Shown: positions 16,354 through 25,285, counted from the stretch's first letter. The stretch is 58,729 bases of DNA from Mycobacterium sp. 852002-50816_SCH5313054-b (GCF_001667185.1 NZ_LZIC01000112.1:1-58729), one strand, 5' to 3'. Notes: generated from the sequence alone by a model not told the origin. A program made the numbers and translations.

Positions 16354-17823
16354 ATGACCGAGCTACAAACTCCGCGATCTCTTGTCGACACCTACCGGCT
16401 CTACATCGACGGCCGCTGGGTCGAGGCGGAGGACGGTCGCTACGACGACATCAATCCGGCCACCGAACGATCGATCGGCACCGCGCCCGACGCCAGCGTC
16501 GCCCAGGTCGGTGCGGCGATCGACGCCGCGCGCCGGGCCTTCGACAGCGGGCCGTGGGGCCGCACGGGTCCGGAGGAACGGGCCGGCTGCCTCAATCAGC
16601 TCGCCACGGCGCTGCTGAAGCACGCCGACGACTTCTTCGCGCTGTCGCAGTCGGAGTGGGGCTGCGTTTCGAACGAGCGGATGATGCAGATCGACGGGGC
16701 CGGATACATGTCGATGCACGCGGCCCAGCTCGCCGCCCAGCTGGGCGAGGAAGCGGTGACCGGAATGAGCGCCGGCACCACGTTGCTGAGTCACCAACCG
16801 CTGGGCATCGTATCTGTCCTGACTCCTTGGAACTTCCCGCATTGCCTCAACGTGATGAAGCTCAACCACGCGCTGGCCGCGGGCAATACCGTCGTGCTCA
16901 AGCCCTCGCCGCTGACCCCGCTCGCGGGGCTCGCTCTCGCGCGGATCATCGACGAGGAGACCGACATCCCGCCCGGCGTGGTCAACGTCGTCACGCCCTC
17001 CGGCGTCGAGGCCGCCCGGCTGCTCACCACCGACCCGCGCATCGACATGGTGAGCTTCACCGGCAGTTCGGTGGTCGGGCGCCAAGTCATGTCCGCCGCC
17101 GGCGACACCATGAAGCGGATCCTGCTGGAACTGGGCGGCAAGTCGGCCAGCATCGTCCTGGACGACACCGAGGTCACCGACGAGATGTTGCGGCAGATGC
17201 TGTTCGACTCGTGCTCGCTGCACGCCGGGCAGGCCTGCATCCTGCACAGCCGGATGCTGCTTCCCGATTCGCTGCACGACGACGTGGTCGACCGGCTCGT
17301 GGCGCTGGCCCGCGACGTCAAGGTCGGCGATCCCACCGATCCCGACGTGCAGATGGGGCCGCTGATCAGCGCGGCGCAGCGGGACCGGGTCCAGGCGCAC
17401 GTCGACGCAGCGGTCAACGACGGAGCTCGGCTGGCGACCGGTGGCGGCCGCCCCGCCGGCCTGGACATCGGATTCTATTTCGAGCCGACGATTCTCACCG
17501 GTGTCGATCCGGATTCGACCATCGCCCAGGAGGAAGTGTTCGGGCCGGTGTTGACGGTGCTGCGCTACCGCGACGACGACGACGCGGTCGCCATCGCGAA
17601 CAACTCTCAGTACGGACTTTCCGGAGCGGTGTGGGGCGGGGATGTGGACCGTGCCGTCGGCGTCGCGCGACGCATCCGCACCGGGCAGGTCGCGGTCAAC
17701 GGGTGCGGTCCCGGCGGCGCGCCGTTCGGCGGGTTCAAGCTGAGCGGATTGGGGCGGGAGGGCGGCGGCATCGCCGGGCTGCACCAGTACATGGAGTCAA
17801 TGGCGATCGGGGTTCCCGCGTGA
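16354..17823 (+). CDS. Aldehyde dehydrogenase (NAD+)
   Basis: A 489-residue aldehyde dehydrogenase. TPWNFP (158-162) is the cofactor segment, LELGGKS contains the general base E259, GQAC the nucleophile C295, and EEVFGPV lies near the C-terminal part. The start ATG at 16354 has AGGAAG 5 bases before it. A longer frame from 16279 has no ribosome binding site. It is divergent to the P450 operon and is followed with a GTGA overlap by the CoA-transferase. It probably oxidises the aldehyde formed by P450 and alcohol dehydrogenase to the carboxylate that the CoA-transferase then activates. Substrate inferred from context. Confidence 0.93.
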   Translation: MTELQTPRSLVDTYRLYIDGRWVEAEDGRYDDINPATERSIGTAPDASVAQVGAAIDAARRAFDSGPWGRTGPEERAGCLNQLATALLKHADDFFALSQSEWGCVSNERMMQIDGAGYMSMHAAQLAAQLGEEAVTGMSAGTTLLSHQPLGIVSVLTPWNFPHCLNVMKLNHALAAGNTVVLKPSPLTPLAGLALARIIDEETDIPPGVVNVVTPSGVEAARLLTTDPRIDMVSFTGSSVVGRQVMSAAGDTMKRILLELGGKSASIVLDDTEVTDEMLRQMLFDSCSLHAGQACILHSRMLLPDSLHDDVVDRLVALARDVKVGDPTDPDVQMGPLISAAQRDRVQAHVDAAVNDGARLATGGGRPAGLDIGFYFEPTILTGVDPDSTIAQEEVFGPVLTVLRYRDDDDAVAIANNSQYGLSGAVWGGDVDRAVGVARRIRTGQVAVNGCGPGGAPFGGFKLSGLGREGGGIAGLHQYMESMAIGVPA

Positions 17824-20027
17824 GCGGACCCCTCACGGGGTTGTCCGTCGTCGAAGTCACCAAGGAGATCTCCGGCCCTTATGCGGCAAAGCTTTTCGTC
17901 GACCTCGGTGCGGAGGTCACCAAGATTGAGCCGCCGGGCGGAGATCCGCTGCGCGACTGGGGTCCGTTTCCCGGTGGGGTTCCGGATCCCGATCGTAGCG
18001 GATTATTTCAATACCTGAACGCCGGCAAGCGGATTGGGGCGTTTCAAGATGCTCGCGAGCTGATCGCGGGTGCGCACCTGCTCATCGAGAACTTCCCGCC
18101 CGGAACGCTGGAAGGCTGGGGATTCGACCGCGACAGCTTGCGCGGGCTCAACCCAAACCTGGTGCTGCTCCGCATGTCTGCATTCGGCCAGTCCGGGCCG
18201 TGGCGGGACCGGCCGGCCACGTCGCTGACACTGCAGGCGGCGTCGGGCTGGGTCAGCGCCCGCGATCCGGACCGTCCGCCGGTGCAGGTCGGCGCGCGGA
18301 TCGCCGAGTACGTCGCGGGTGCCTACGGCGCGCTGGGCGCGTTGACCGCACTGCGGTGCGCATCCGATGAGGTTGTCCAGGTTGATGTTTCGGAATTCGA
18401 ATCGTTGCTATCGACGCTGCCGTATCCCATGCTGATGGCGCAGAAGATGCTCAGCCTTGGCTTGCCCGCCGACGCTCGGGGGGCTCCCATGTTGGGGGTG
18501 GTCCGCGCCGCCGACGGCTGGGTGGGAATCAACTGTCTGACGGGCCAGCATTGGCTGGATGTGTGCGCGATGCTGGGCCTGCCCGAGTTCGGCGAACAGC
18601 AGATTCCGATTATGTTGGGCGGCCCCGAACGCGCCGAATTCTATGCTCGCGCAGAGCCATTGCTCGCTGAGCAAACCGTCGCCGAGATCGTCGACCTGAG
18701 CCAGGCGTTGCGGATTCCGGCCGCCCCCGTCAACGACGGCGCCACCGTGCTGGAATGTCCGCAATACGCCAAGCGCGAGTTCTTCATCGATGGTCAGGGA
18801 TTCCAGCGCGCCGGCGCGCCGTTCCGGCTGACTAAAGGCCCTGTGGTGCAGCATCATCCGGCGTCGGTTCGGGCGTCGGGGGCCCTCCCGTTCGCGGAGC
18901 TGAAGGTGCTCGACCTGAGCACCTTCTGGGCGGGCGCGTATCTGACCTGCTACCTGGGCGCGTTCGGCGCCGACATCGTCAAGGTCGAGTCGATCCAGCG
19001 CCCCGACGGTTTCCGCTACTCCGGCGCGTTTCCCTTCGAGGGTGACGACTGGTACGAGCGTAGCGGCCTCTGGCAGGCCACCAACCTCAACAAGAAAGAC
19101 CTCACGCTGGACCTGACCTCGCGGCGCGGCCGGGAAATTGTCCGGCGACTGGCCGCGCAGGCCGACGTTGTCGTGGAGAACTTCTCGCCGCGAGTGGTGG
19201 AGCAGTTCGGTCTGGACTACGAGTCGCTGGCAGCGCTGAAGCCCGACGTGATCATGATCCGGATGCCCGGTTTCGGGCTGCAGGGCCCCTGGCGCGATTA
19301 CGTCGGGTGGGCGCTGAACTTCGAGCAGACCGGGGGGATGTCGGCGGTCACCGGGTATGCGGACGGGCCGCCGTGCAACCCGCAGGGGCCCGCCGATCCC
19401 GTCGTCGGCGTGCATGCCGGGGTGGCGCTGCTGGCCGCGCTCGAGCACCGGAGCCGCACCGGCGAGGGACAGCTGATCGAAGTCGCCCAGATCGAGGTCG
19501 CCGCCGCCGTGACCGCCGAACCGGTGATCGAGTACTCGATGAACGGCGTGGTCCAAGCGCGGGAAGGCAACCGTCGGCGCGGCTACCTGCAGGGCGTATA
19601 CCCGACGAACGGGGACGGCGCGTGGGTGGCGCTGTCGCTACCCGGGGATCCGGAAGTCGACCATGACGCGTTCGACGAAATGGTCGCCGCGTGGACCCGC
19701 ACGCAGGCTCCCGAGGCGGTCGTCGGAACCCTCGCGGCGCAGGGGATTCCGGCCGAACGCGTGATCACCGGCGACCGGATGTATGACATCGCCCAGCTCG
19801 ACGCGCGCGGGTTCTACGAGGAGTTCGTGCATCCCGTCACCGGATCGCACCGCTATCCCGGCTGGCCGTTTCGGATCGCCCCCGGGCCGGCACGCCACCA
19901 CCGCAGCGCCCCGCCGACGTTGGGTCAGCACAACGACGAGATCCTGCGCGGGCTCGGCCTTTCCGCGGACGAGCTGGCCGCGTTACGGGCCGAACGGGTC
20001 ATCGGGGAGCGGCCGCTCAACGCGTAG
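17820..20027 (+). CDS. Tandem CaiB/BaiF-type (class III) CoA-transferase
   Basis: A 735-residue protein made of two full CaiB/BaiF domains, about residues 1-345 and 355-735. Each half has its own start-like segment (LSVVEVTKEISGPYAAKLFVD; LKVLDLSTFWAGAYLTCYLG) and its own LLRMSAFGQSGPWRD or IMIRMPGFGLQGPWRD motif. Class III transferases form a covalent aspartyl intermediate. The second half keeps an Asp (D526 in GPADPVVGVHAG); the first half has Glu at the matching place (E163 in ARIAEYVAGAYG). The GTG start overlaps the aldehyde dehydrogenase stop. The likely role is CoA activation of the pathway acid, replacing an acyl-CoA synthetase. Confidence 0.9.
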   Translation: MSGPLTGLSVVEVTKEISGPYAAKLFVDLGAEVTKIEPPGGDPLRDWGPFPGGVPDPDRSGLFQYLNAGKRIGAFQDARELIAGAHLLIENFPPGTLEGWGFDRDSLRGLNPNLVLLRMSAFGQSGPWRDRPATSLTLQAASGWVSARDPDRPPVQVGARIAEYVAGAYGALGALTALRCASDEVVQVDVSEFESLLSTLPYPMLMAQKMLSLGLPADARGAPMLGVVRAADGWVGINCLTGQHWLDVCAMLGLPEFGEQQIPIMLGGPERAEFYARAEPLLAEQTVAEIVDLSQALRIPAAPVNDGATVLECPQYAKREFFIDGQGFQRAGAPFRLTKGPVVQHHPASVRASGALPFAELKVLDLSTFWAGAYLTCYLGAFGADIVKVESIQRPDGFRYSGAFPFEGDDWYERSGLWQATNLNKKDLTLDLTSRRGREIVRRLAAQADVVVENFSPRVVEQFGLDYESLAALKPDVIMIRMPGFGLQGPWRDYVGWALNFEQTGGMSAVTGYADGPPCNPQGPADPVVGVHAGVALLAALEHRSRTGEGQLIEVAQIEVAAAVTAEPVIEYSMNGVVQAREGNRRRGYLQGVYPTNGDGAWVALSLPGDPEVDHDAFDEMVAAWTRTQAPEAVVGTLAAQGIPAERVITGDRMYDIAQLDARGFYEEFVHPVTGSHRYPGWPFRIAPGPARHHRSAPPTLGQHNDEILRGLGLSADELAALRAERVIGERPLNA

Positions 20028-20074
20028 GTCGTGAGCCTTTGGTAAACGGCTCGTCACATGCAAAGCTGCTGGAC

Positions 20075-20983
20075 ATGGTCATGGAGATCGCACGCCCCAA
20101 GCTCGAGGGCAACATCGCGGTGGGGCGGGACCGCCAAATCGGCTTCGCCGAGTTCGGCGCCCCCTGGGGTCGCGCGGTCTTCTGGCTGCACGGCACTCCC
20201 GGCGCCCGCCGCCAGATCCCGATCGAGGCAAGGGTCTACGCCGAACAGCACAACATCCGCCTGATCGGCATCGACCGGCCGGGCATCGGATCGTCGACGC
20301 CGCACCGGTACGAGAACATCCGTGCGTTCGGTGACGACCTGCGGACGATCGCGGACACGCTGGGCATCGACAAGATGGCGGTCATCGGGCTGTCCGGCGG
20401 CGGCCCGTACGCGCTGGCGTCCGCCGCGGTGCTGCCCGATCGCGTGGTGGCGGCCGGCGTGCTGGGCGGCGTCGCGCCGTTCCTCGGCGAGGAGGGGATC
20501 ACCAGCGGTCTGATGAACCTGGGCAAGCGGTTGGCGCCGCTGCTGCGGCTGGGTGGTGACCCGCTGCGGATCGGCGCGAGCCTGGTGGTCCGGATGATCC
20601 GTCCGGTCGCGAATCCCGCGCTCTATCTGTATGCCGCCATATCGCCGGAAGCCGATCGGCGCCTGCTGACGCGGCCCGAGTTCGGAGCCATGTTCCTCGA
20701 CGACCTGCTCAACGGCAGCCGCAAGCAACTGGCGGCCCCCTTCAACGACATCATCCTGTTCACCCGGGACTGGGGCTTCCGGCTCGACGAGGTCAAAGTC
20801 CCCGTCCGCTGGTGGCACGGCGACAGCGACCACATCGTCCCGTTCGCCCACGGCGAACACGTCGTGTCCTTGCTGCCCGACGCCGAGCTGTTGGTGTTGC
20901 CCGGCGAAAGCCACCTCGCCGGGCTGGGTCGCGGCGAAGAGATCCTGTCCACCCTGATCAAGATCTGGGACGAGCAGGCCTGA
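20075..20983 (+). CDS. Alpha/beta hydrolase
   Basis: A 302-residue alpha/beta hydrolase. The oxyanion segment is WLHGTPGARR, the nucleophile elbow GLSGGGPYA, the acid HGDSDHIVP, and the His LPGESHLAG. It resembles the hydrolases Rv1191/Rv1192 that precede fadD36 in M. tuberculosis. I chose the ATG at 20075; a TTG at 20039 and an ATG at 20081 are alternatives. It lies 47 bases after the CoA-transferase and could be co-transcribed with it. Substrate unknown: esterase, epoxide hydrolase or C-C hydrolase are all possible. Confidence 0.87.
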   Translation: MVMEIARPKLEGNIAVGRDRQIGFAEFGAPWGRAVFWLHGTPGARRQIPIEARVYAEQHNIRLIGIDRPGIGSSTPHRYENIRAFGDDLRTIADTLGIDKMAVIGLSGGGPYALASAAVLPDRVVAAGVLGGVAPFLGEEGITSGLMNLGKRLAPLLRLGGDPLRIGASLVVRMIRPVANPALYLYAAISPEADRRLLTRPEFGAMFLDDLLNGSRKQLAAPFNDIILFTRDWGFRLDEVKVPVRWWHGDSDHIVPFAHGEHVVSLLPDAELLVLPGESHLAGLGRGEEILSTLIKIWDEQA

Positions 20984-20993
20984 CGCTGCCGGG

Positions 20994-20999
20994 TAACCT
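20994..20999 (+). promoter_or_regulatory. -10 hexamer of fadD36, leaderless
   Basis: TAACCT ends 6 bases before the GTG start at 21006. Confidence 0.55.
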
Positions 21000-21005
21000 G
21001 CAGGC

Positions 21006-22430
21006 GTGCTGCTCGCGTCGCTGAATCCCTCGACCGTTACCACCACGACCGACCTCGCCGACGCGGTGCGGATCGACGGCGCCACGCTCAGCCGCAGCGA
21101 TTTGATCGGTGCCGCAACGTCGGTGGCCGAGCGGGTCGCGGGCGCGAACCGGGTCGCGGTCCTGGCCACGCCGAGCGCGTCCACCGTGCTCGCGGTCACC
21201 GGCTGCCTGCTCGCCGGCGTGCCCTTCGTGCCGGTGCCCTCCGACGTCGGCGTGGCCGAACGCCGGCACATGATCACCGACTCCGGGGCGGAGGCCTGGC
21301 TGGGCCCCGAGCCGGAAGACCGCGACGGGCTGCCGCACATCCCGGTGCGAGCGCACGCCCGGTCCTGGCACCGCTACCCCGAGCCGTCGCCGGACGCGAC
21401 CGCGATGATCATCTACACGTCGGGCACCACCGGGCTGCCCAAGGGCGTGCAGCTGAGCCGCCGAGCGGTCGCCGCCGACCTCGACGCCCTCGCCGAGGCG
21501 TGGCAGTGGACGGCCGACGACGTCCTGGTGCACGGCCTGCCGCTGTTCCACGTGCACGGGCTGGTGCTGGGCCTGCTCGGGTCGCTGCGGATCGGAAACC
21601 GCTTCGTGCACACGGGAAAACCGACGCCGGCCGGGTACGCGCAGGCGTGCTCGGAATGGGGCGGATCGCTGTTCTTCGCGGTTCCCACCGTGTGGTCGCG
21701 GGTGGTGGCCGACGGCTCGGCGGCCGAGGCGCTGCGCCCGGCACGGCTGCTGGTGTCCGGCAGCGCGCCGCTGCCGGTGCCGGTGTTCGACCGGCTTGCC
21801 GAGCTCACCGGGCACCGCCCCGTCGAGCGGTACGGCGCCTCGGAATCGCTGATCACCATCTCGACGCGGGTCGACGGCGAGCGCCGCCCGGGCTGGGTCG
21901 GCCTGCCCCTCGCCGGCGTGGAAACCAGGCTGCTCGACGACAACGACCACCCGGTGCCGCACGACGGGGAAACCGTTGGGCGGCTGCAGGTTCGCGGGCC
22001 GATGATGTTCGACGGCTACCTGAACCGGCCCGAGGCCACCGCGGAGGCGTTCGCCCCCGACGGCTTCTACCGCACCGGCGACGTCGCGGTGATCGACGGC
22101 GGCGGCATGCACCGCATCGTCGGGCGCGAGTCCGTCGACCTGATCAAGTCCGGCGGATACCGGGTCGGCGCGGGCGAGATCGAGACGTCGCTGCTGGGGC
22201 ACCCCGGCGTGCAGGAGGCGGCCGTCGTCGGGCTGCCCGACGAGGACCTGGGCCAGCGCATCGTCGCCTACGTCGTCGGCACGTCCGACCTGCGGGCCGA
22301 CGACCTGATCAACCACGTCGCCCAGGAGCTCTCGATACACAAGCGGCCGCGGGAGGTCCGCCTGGTGGCGGCGCTGCCGCGCAACGCGATGGGCAAGGTC
22401 CTCAAGAAGCAGCTGCTCGCCGAGGGCTGA
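21006..22430 (+). CDS. fadD36: Fatty-acid-CoA ligase FadD36
   Basis: A 474-residue adenylate-forming enzyme, matching the length of Rv1193 FadD36. The P-loop is YTSGTTGLPKG, the adenine-binding region RYGASES, the hinge YRTGDVAVIDG, and the C-terminal catalytic Lys lies in MGKVLKKQLL. It activates a fatty or short branched acid to its CoA thioester through an acyl-AMP. The GTG start follows a TAACCT -10 element directly. It ends before a large inverted repeat that separates it from the transporter gene. Confidence 0.95.
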   Translation: MLLASLNPSTVTTTTDLADAVRIDGATLSRSDLIGAATSVAERVAGANRVAVLATPSASTVLAVTGCLLAGVPFVPVPSDVGVAERRHMITDSGAEAWLGPEPEDRDGLPHIPVRAHARSWHRYPEPSPDATAMIIYTSGTTGLPKGVQLSRRAVAADLDALAEAWQWTADDVLVHGLPLFHVHGLVLGLLGSLRIGNRFVHTGKPTPAGYAQACSEWGGSLFFAVPTVWSRVVADGSAAEALRPARLLVSGSAPLPVPVFDRLAELTGHRPVERYGASESLITISTRVDGERRPGWVGLPLAGVETRLLDDNDHPVPHDGETVGRLQVRGPMMFDGYLNRPEATAEAFAPDGFYRTGDVAVIDGGGMHRIVGRESVDLIKSGGYRVGAGEIETSLLGHPGVQEAAVVGLPDEDLGQRIVAYVVGTSDLRADDLINHVAQELSIHKRPREVRLVAALPRNAMGKVLKKQLLAEG

Positions 22431-22444
22431 ACGCCCGACTTGGG

Positions 22445-22508
22445 CCGCGAGCGCGCGCAGATGTACACGCTTTACGGCGTGTCGCCGTACAAACACGCGC
22501 GCTCGCGG
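22445..22508. repeat. Intergenic inverted repeat (13-bp perfect arms)
   Basis: Arms CCGCGAGCGCGCG (22445-22457) and CGCGCGCTCGCGG (22496-22508) enclose a 38-base loop that itself can pair (GTGTACAC-GC and CGGCGTG-type segments). It lies between two plus-strand genes and lacks a T-run. It resembles dispersed palindromic intergenic elements of mycobacteria, which I recall but cannot verify here. It could act as a transcriptional end or mRNA stabiliser for fadD36. Confidence 0.7.
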
Positions 22509-22533
22509 TCCTGCGAGACGGCGAACCTTCACC

Positions 22534-22539
22534 TACCGT
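22534..22539 (+). promoter_or_regulatory. -10 hexamer of the MFS transporter, leaderless
   Basis: TACCGT ends 7 bases before the GTG at 22547. It sits inside the small dyad CCTAC-CGTC-GTAGG, so a repressor could occlude it. Confidence 0.55.
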
Positions 22540-22546
22540 CGTAGGC

Positions 22547-23875
22547 GTGACGGAACTGCCGACGGTTGCGGCCGGACCCGCGTCGACGCCGATGAGGCGG
22601 GTGGCGGCGGCGTGTCTGGTCGGCTCGGCGATCGAGTACTACGACTTCCTCATCTACGGCACCGCGGCGGCGTTGGTGTTCCCGACGGTGTTCTTCCCGC
22701 GACTCGGTTCGACGCTGGGCATCGTCGCCTCGATGGCGACGTTCGCGACGGCGTTCCTGTCCCGGCCGCTGGGCGCGGCCGTCTTCGGGTACTTCGGCGA
22801 CCGGCTGGGCCGCAAGAAGACGCTGATCGCCACGCTGCTGATCATGGCCGTGTCGACCGTCAGCGTCGGGCTGGTGCCCAGCACGGCCGCCATCGGTGCG
22901 GCCGCCCCCCTGATCCTGGTCGTGTTGCGGCTCATGCAGGGGTTCGCCGTCGGCGGCGAATGGGCGGGGTCGGCGCTGCTGAGCGCCGAGTACGCGCCCC
23001 CCGGCAAGCGGGGCCGCTACGGCATGTTCACCCTGCTCGGCGCCGGCACCGCGGCCGTGCTGGCCAGCGTGACCTTTTTGGGCGTCAACTTCAGCATCGG
23101 TGAAAAGAGCGCCGCGTTCATGCAGTGGGGATGGCGGCTGCCCTTCCTGTTCAGCGCGGGGCTGATCGGCATTGCGCTCTACGTGCGGCTCAACATCGAC
23201 GAGACCCCGGTGTTCGCCGAGGAGAGGGCCCGCGACCTGGTCCCGAAGGCCCCGCTCAAAGAGCTGTGGCACCTGCAGCGCCGCGAGATCCTGCTGGCCG
23301 GCGGCAGCCTGCTGGGCGGATTCGGTTTCGGCTACCTCGGCCACACCTACCTGCTGATCTACGCGAATTCGCATCTCGGGTACACGCGCGGCTTCATCTG
23401 GTCGGTGGGCGCGTTGACCGGCCTCGTCAGCATCGCAACGGTCGCGGCCTCGGCCACCCTGTCCGACCGGGTCGGGCGCCGCCGCCTGATGCTGCTGGGC
23501 TGGTCCCTGCTGCTGCCGTGGGCGTTCGTGGTGATGCCGTTGCTGAACACCCGCAACCCGGCGCTGTACGTGGTGGCCGTCGTCGGGATGGCCGTCGGTG
23601 GTGCGATCGGCGCCGGGCCCACCGCCGCCTTCATTCCGGAGCTGTTCGCCACGCGGTACCGCTACAGCGGATCGGCGCTGGCGCTCAACCTCGCCGGAGT
23701 CATCGGCGGGGCCCTGCCGCCGCTGCTCGCCGGGACGCTCCTCGCGACTTACGGCAGCTGGGCGATTGGCGCCATGCTGGCCGCGCTGACGTCGATCGGC
23801 CTGGTCTGCACCTACCTGCTGCCGGAAACCAACGGCACGACGCTCGGGTCCCGCTTCGAAGAGATGCCCCGCTGA
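22547..23875 (+). CDS. MFS transporter, metabolite:H+ symporter family
   Basis: A 442-residue, 12-helix major facilitator protein, positional counterpart of Rv1200. The N-terminal EYYDFLIYG and the loop GDRLGRKK (84-91) between helices 2 and 3 are typical of the MHS group (ShiA/ProP-like), and a second SDRVGRRR repeats the motif in the C-terminal half. Such proteins import organic acids or osmolytes with protons; the substrate is not predictable. GTG at 22547 is favoured by the TACCGT placed 7 bases ahead; an ATG at 22592 is internal. It is convergent with dapD, one base apart. Confidence 0.9.
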   Translation: MTELPTVAAGPASTPMRRVAAACLVGSAIEYYDFLIYGTAAALVFPTVFFPRLGSTLGIVASMATFATAFLSRPLGAAVFGYFGDRLGRKKTLIATLLIMAVSTVSVGLVPSTAAIGAAAPLILVVLRLMQGFAVGGEWAGSALLSAEYAPPGKRGRYGMFTLLGAGTAAVLASVTFLGVNFSIGEKSAAFMQWGWRLPFLFSAGLIGIALYVRLNIDETPVFAEERARDLVPKAPLKELWHLQRREILLAGGSLLGGFGFGYLGHTYLLIYANSHLGYTRGFIWSVGALTGLVSIATVAASATLSDRVGRRRLMLLGWSLLLPWAFVVMPLLNTRNPALYVVAVVGMAVGGAIGAGPTAAFIPELFATRYRYSGSALALNLAGVIGGALPPLLAGTLLATYGSWAIGAMLAALTSIGLVCTYLLPETNGTTLGSRFEEMPR

Positions 23876-23876
23876 C

Positions 23877-24830
23877 TCAGTTGGCGTGCAGGTCCTCGTT
23901 GAGGGCGATGCCCTGACCGTCGCGGGCCACCACCTCGACCGCCCCGGTGACCGAGTTGCGCCGGAACAACAGGTTGTTGGCGCCGGACAGTTCGCGGGCC
24001 TTGACCGCGTTGCCGTCGGGCATGGTGACCTTGGTGCCCGCCGTGACGTACAGGCCGGCCTCGACGACGCAGTCGTCGCCCAGTGAGATGCCCAGGCCCG
24101 CGTTGGCGCCGAGCAGACACCGCTTGCCGAGCGAAATGACTTGCGTACCACCGCCGGACAGCGTGCCCATGATGGACGCCCCGCCGCCGATGTCCGACCC
24201 GTCGCCGACCACCACGCCGGCCGAGATGCGCCCCTCGACCATCGACGCGCCCAGGGTGCCGGCGTTGTAGTTGACGAAGCCCTCGTGCATCACCGTCGTG
24301 CCCGGCGCCAGGTGGGCGCCCAGCCGCACCCGGTCGGCGTCGGCGATGCGCACCCCGGTCGGCAGGACGTAGTCGACCATCCGCGGGAACTTGTCCACGC
24401 CGTAGACGGTCACCGGACCGTGGCGGCGCAGCCGCGCCCGGACCGCCTCGAAGCCCTCGATCGCGCACGGCCCGCGATTAGTCCACACCACGTTGGTCAA
24501 TACCCCGAACAGGCCGCCGGCGTTCAGCCCGTGCGGCGCCACCAACCGGTGCGACAGCAGATGCAGCCGCAGGTAGGCGTCGTAGGCGTCGGCGGCCACC
24601 TCGTCGAGCGAGCCGATGACCGTGCGCACGGCGATGGTCTCGGTGCCGCGCTCGTCGTCGCGGCCGACCAGCGCAACGAGCTCCGGCGGAACGTCCGACA
24701 ACGCGAGCCGCGACGTGCCGCCGGTCCCCGGTTCCGTCAGTTCCGGTGCGGGAAACCACGTGTCGAGCACCGACCCGTCGTTGGCCAGCGTCGCTAGCCC
24801 TACACCTACCGCCCCTTGCGCTCCAGTCAC
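23877..24830 (-). CDS. dapD: 2,3,4,5-tetrahydropyridine-2,6-dicarboxylate N-succinyltransferase
   Basis: DapD, 317 residues, the same length as Rv1201c. It transfers succinyl from succinyl-CoA to tetrahydrodipicolinate in the lysine/diaminopimelate pathway, which supplies peptidoglycan. The C-terminal half is a left-handed beta-helix of hexapeptide repeats (LGAHLAPGTTVMHEGFVNYN onward), and HGLNAGGLFG lies in the N-terminal part. I chose the GTG at 24830 because TAACCT lies 7 bases upstream and the length agrees with the orthologue; the frame is open further upstream. dapE, the desuccinylase of the same pathway, lies at 27601. Confidence 0.96.
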   Translation of the reverse strand: MTGAQGAVGVGLATLANDGSVLDTWFPAPELTEPGTGGTSRLALSDVPPELVALVGRDDERGTETIAVRTVIGSLDEVAADAYDAYLRLHLLSHRLVAPHGLNAGGLFGVLTNVVWTNRGPCAIEGFEAVRARLRRHGPVTVYGVDKFPRMVDYVLPTGVRIADADRVRLGAHLAPGTTVMHEGFVNYNAGTLGASMVEGRISAGVVVGDGSDIGGGASIMGTLSGGGTQVISLGKRCLLGANAGLGISLGDDCVVEAGLYVTAGTKVTMPDGNAVKARELSGANNLLFRRNSVTGAVEVVARDGQGIALNEDLHAN

Positions 24831-24837
24831 GGCGGTC

Positions 24838-24843
24838 AGGTTA
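24838..24843 (-). promoter_or_regulatory. -10 hexamer of dapD, leaderless
   Basis: TAACCT on the minus strand is 7 bases before the dapD GTG. The gap to the divergent EthD gene is 93 bases. Confidence 0.6.
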
Positions 24844-24923
24844 CTTTCCTCACCGGGCAGACCACAAAAGGCCCCGATTCCCGTGAGGAATGAGCCCGAC
24901 CGCCGTCGGCGTTGACGGTCGTG

Positions 24924-25262
24924 ATGATCAAGGTATTCGGATATTTGAAGCGCAAGCCCGGTCTGTCGGCGCAGGAGTTCGCCGACTACTACGAGAGCAA
25001 TCACGTGCCACTGGTATTGAGCAAGGCGTTCACGCCGACGGTTTACAAGCGCAACTACCTCCAGCGCGGGGACGCCTTCAACGTCGAAGGCGACGAAATC
25101 GGCTTCGACTGCATGACGGAGCTCGTCTTCGCCGATCGAGACGAGCTGCTCGCCTGGCTGTCCAGCCTCGGCGGGGATGAAATCGCCCGCGACGAAGAGA
25201 ACTTCATCGATCGTGCCGCGACCCGGGCGTACGTGGTGGACGAGCGCACCACCGCGGGATAA
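24924..25262 (+). CDS. EthD-domain protein
   Basis: A 112-residue ferredoxin-like alpha+beta barrel protein of the EthD type. MIKVFGYLKRKPGLSAQEFA with DYYESNHVPLV is the classic N-terminal segment with its conserved His. EthD proteins accompany P450 or dioxygenase systems, or are stand-alone dimeric enzymes of uncertain chemistry. The ATG at 24924 is chosen; GTG 24921 and TTG 24912 are in frame just upstream. It is convergent with the HxlR gene. It is not obviously tied to the dap genes that surround it. Confidence 0.82.
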   Translation: MIKVFGYLKRKPGLSAQEFADYYESNHVPLVLSKAFTPTVYKRNYLQRGDAFNVEGDEIGFDCMTELVFADRDELLAWLSSLGGDEIARDEENFIDRAATRAYVVDERTTAG

Positions 25263-25285
25263 GCGCTCCCTACGCCGGCCGCTGC

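Noticed and set aside
21500..22546. In-frame upstream extension of the MFS transporter through fadD36
   Set aside because: It would overlap fadD36 out of frame; the transporter N-terminus fits the GTG at 22547.
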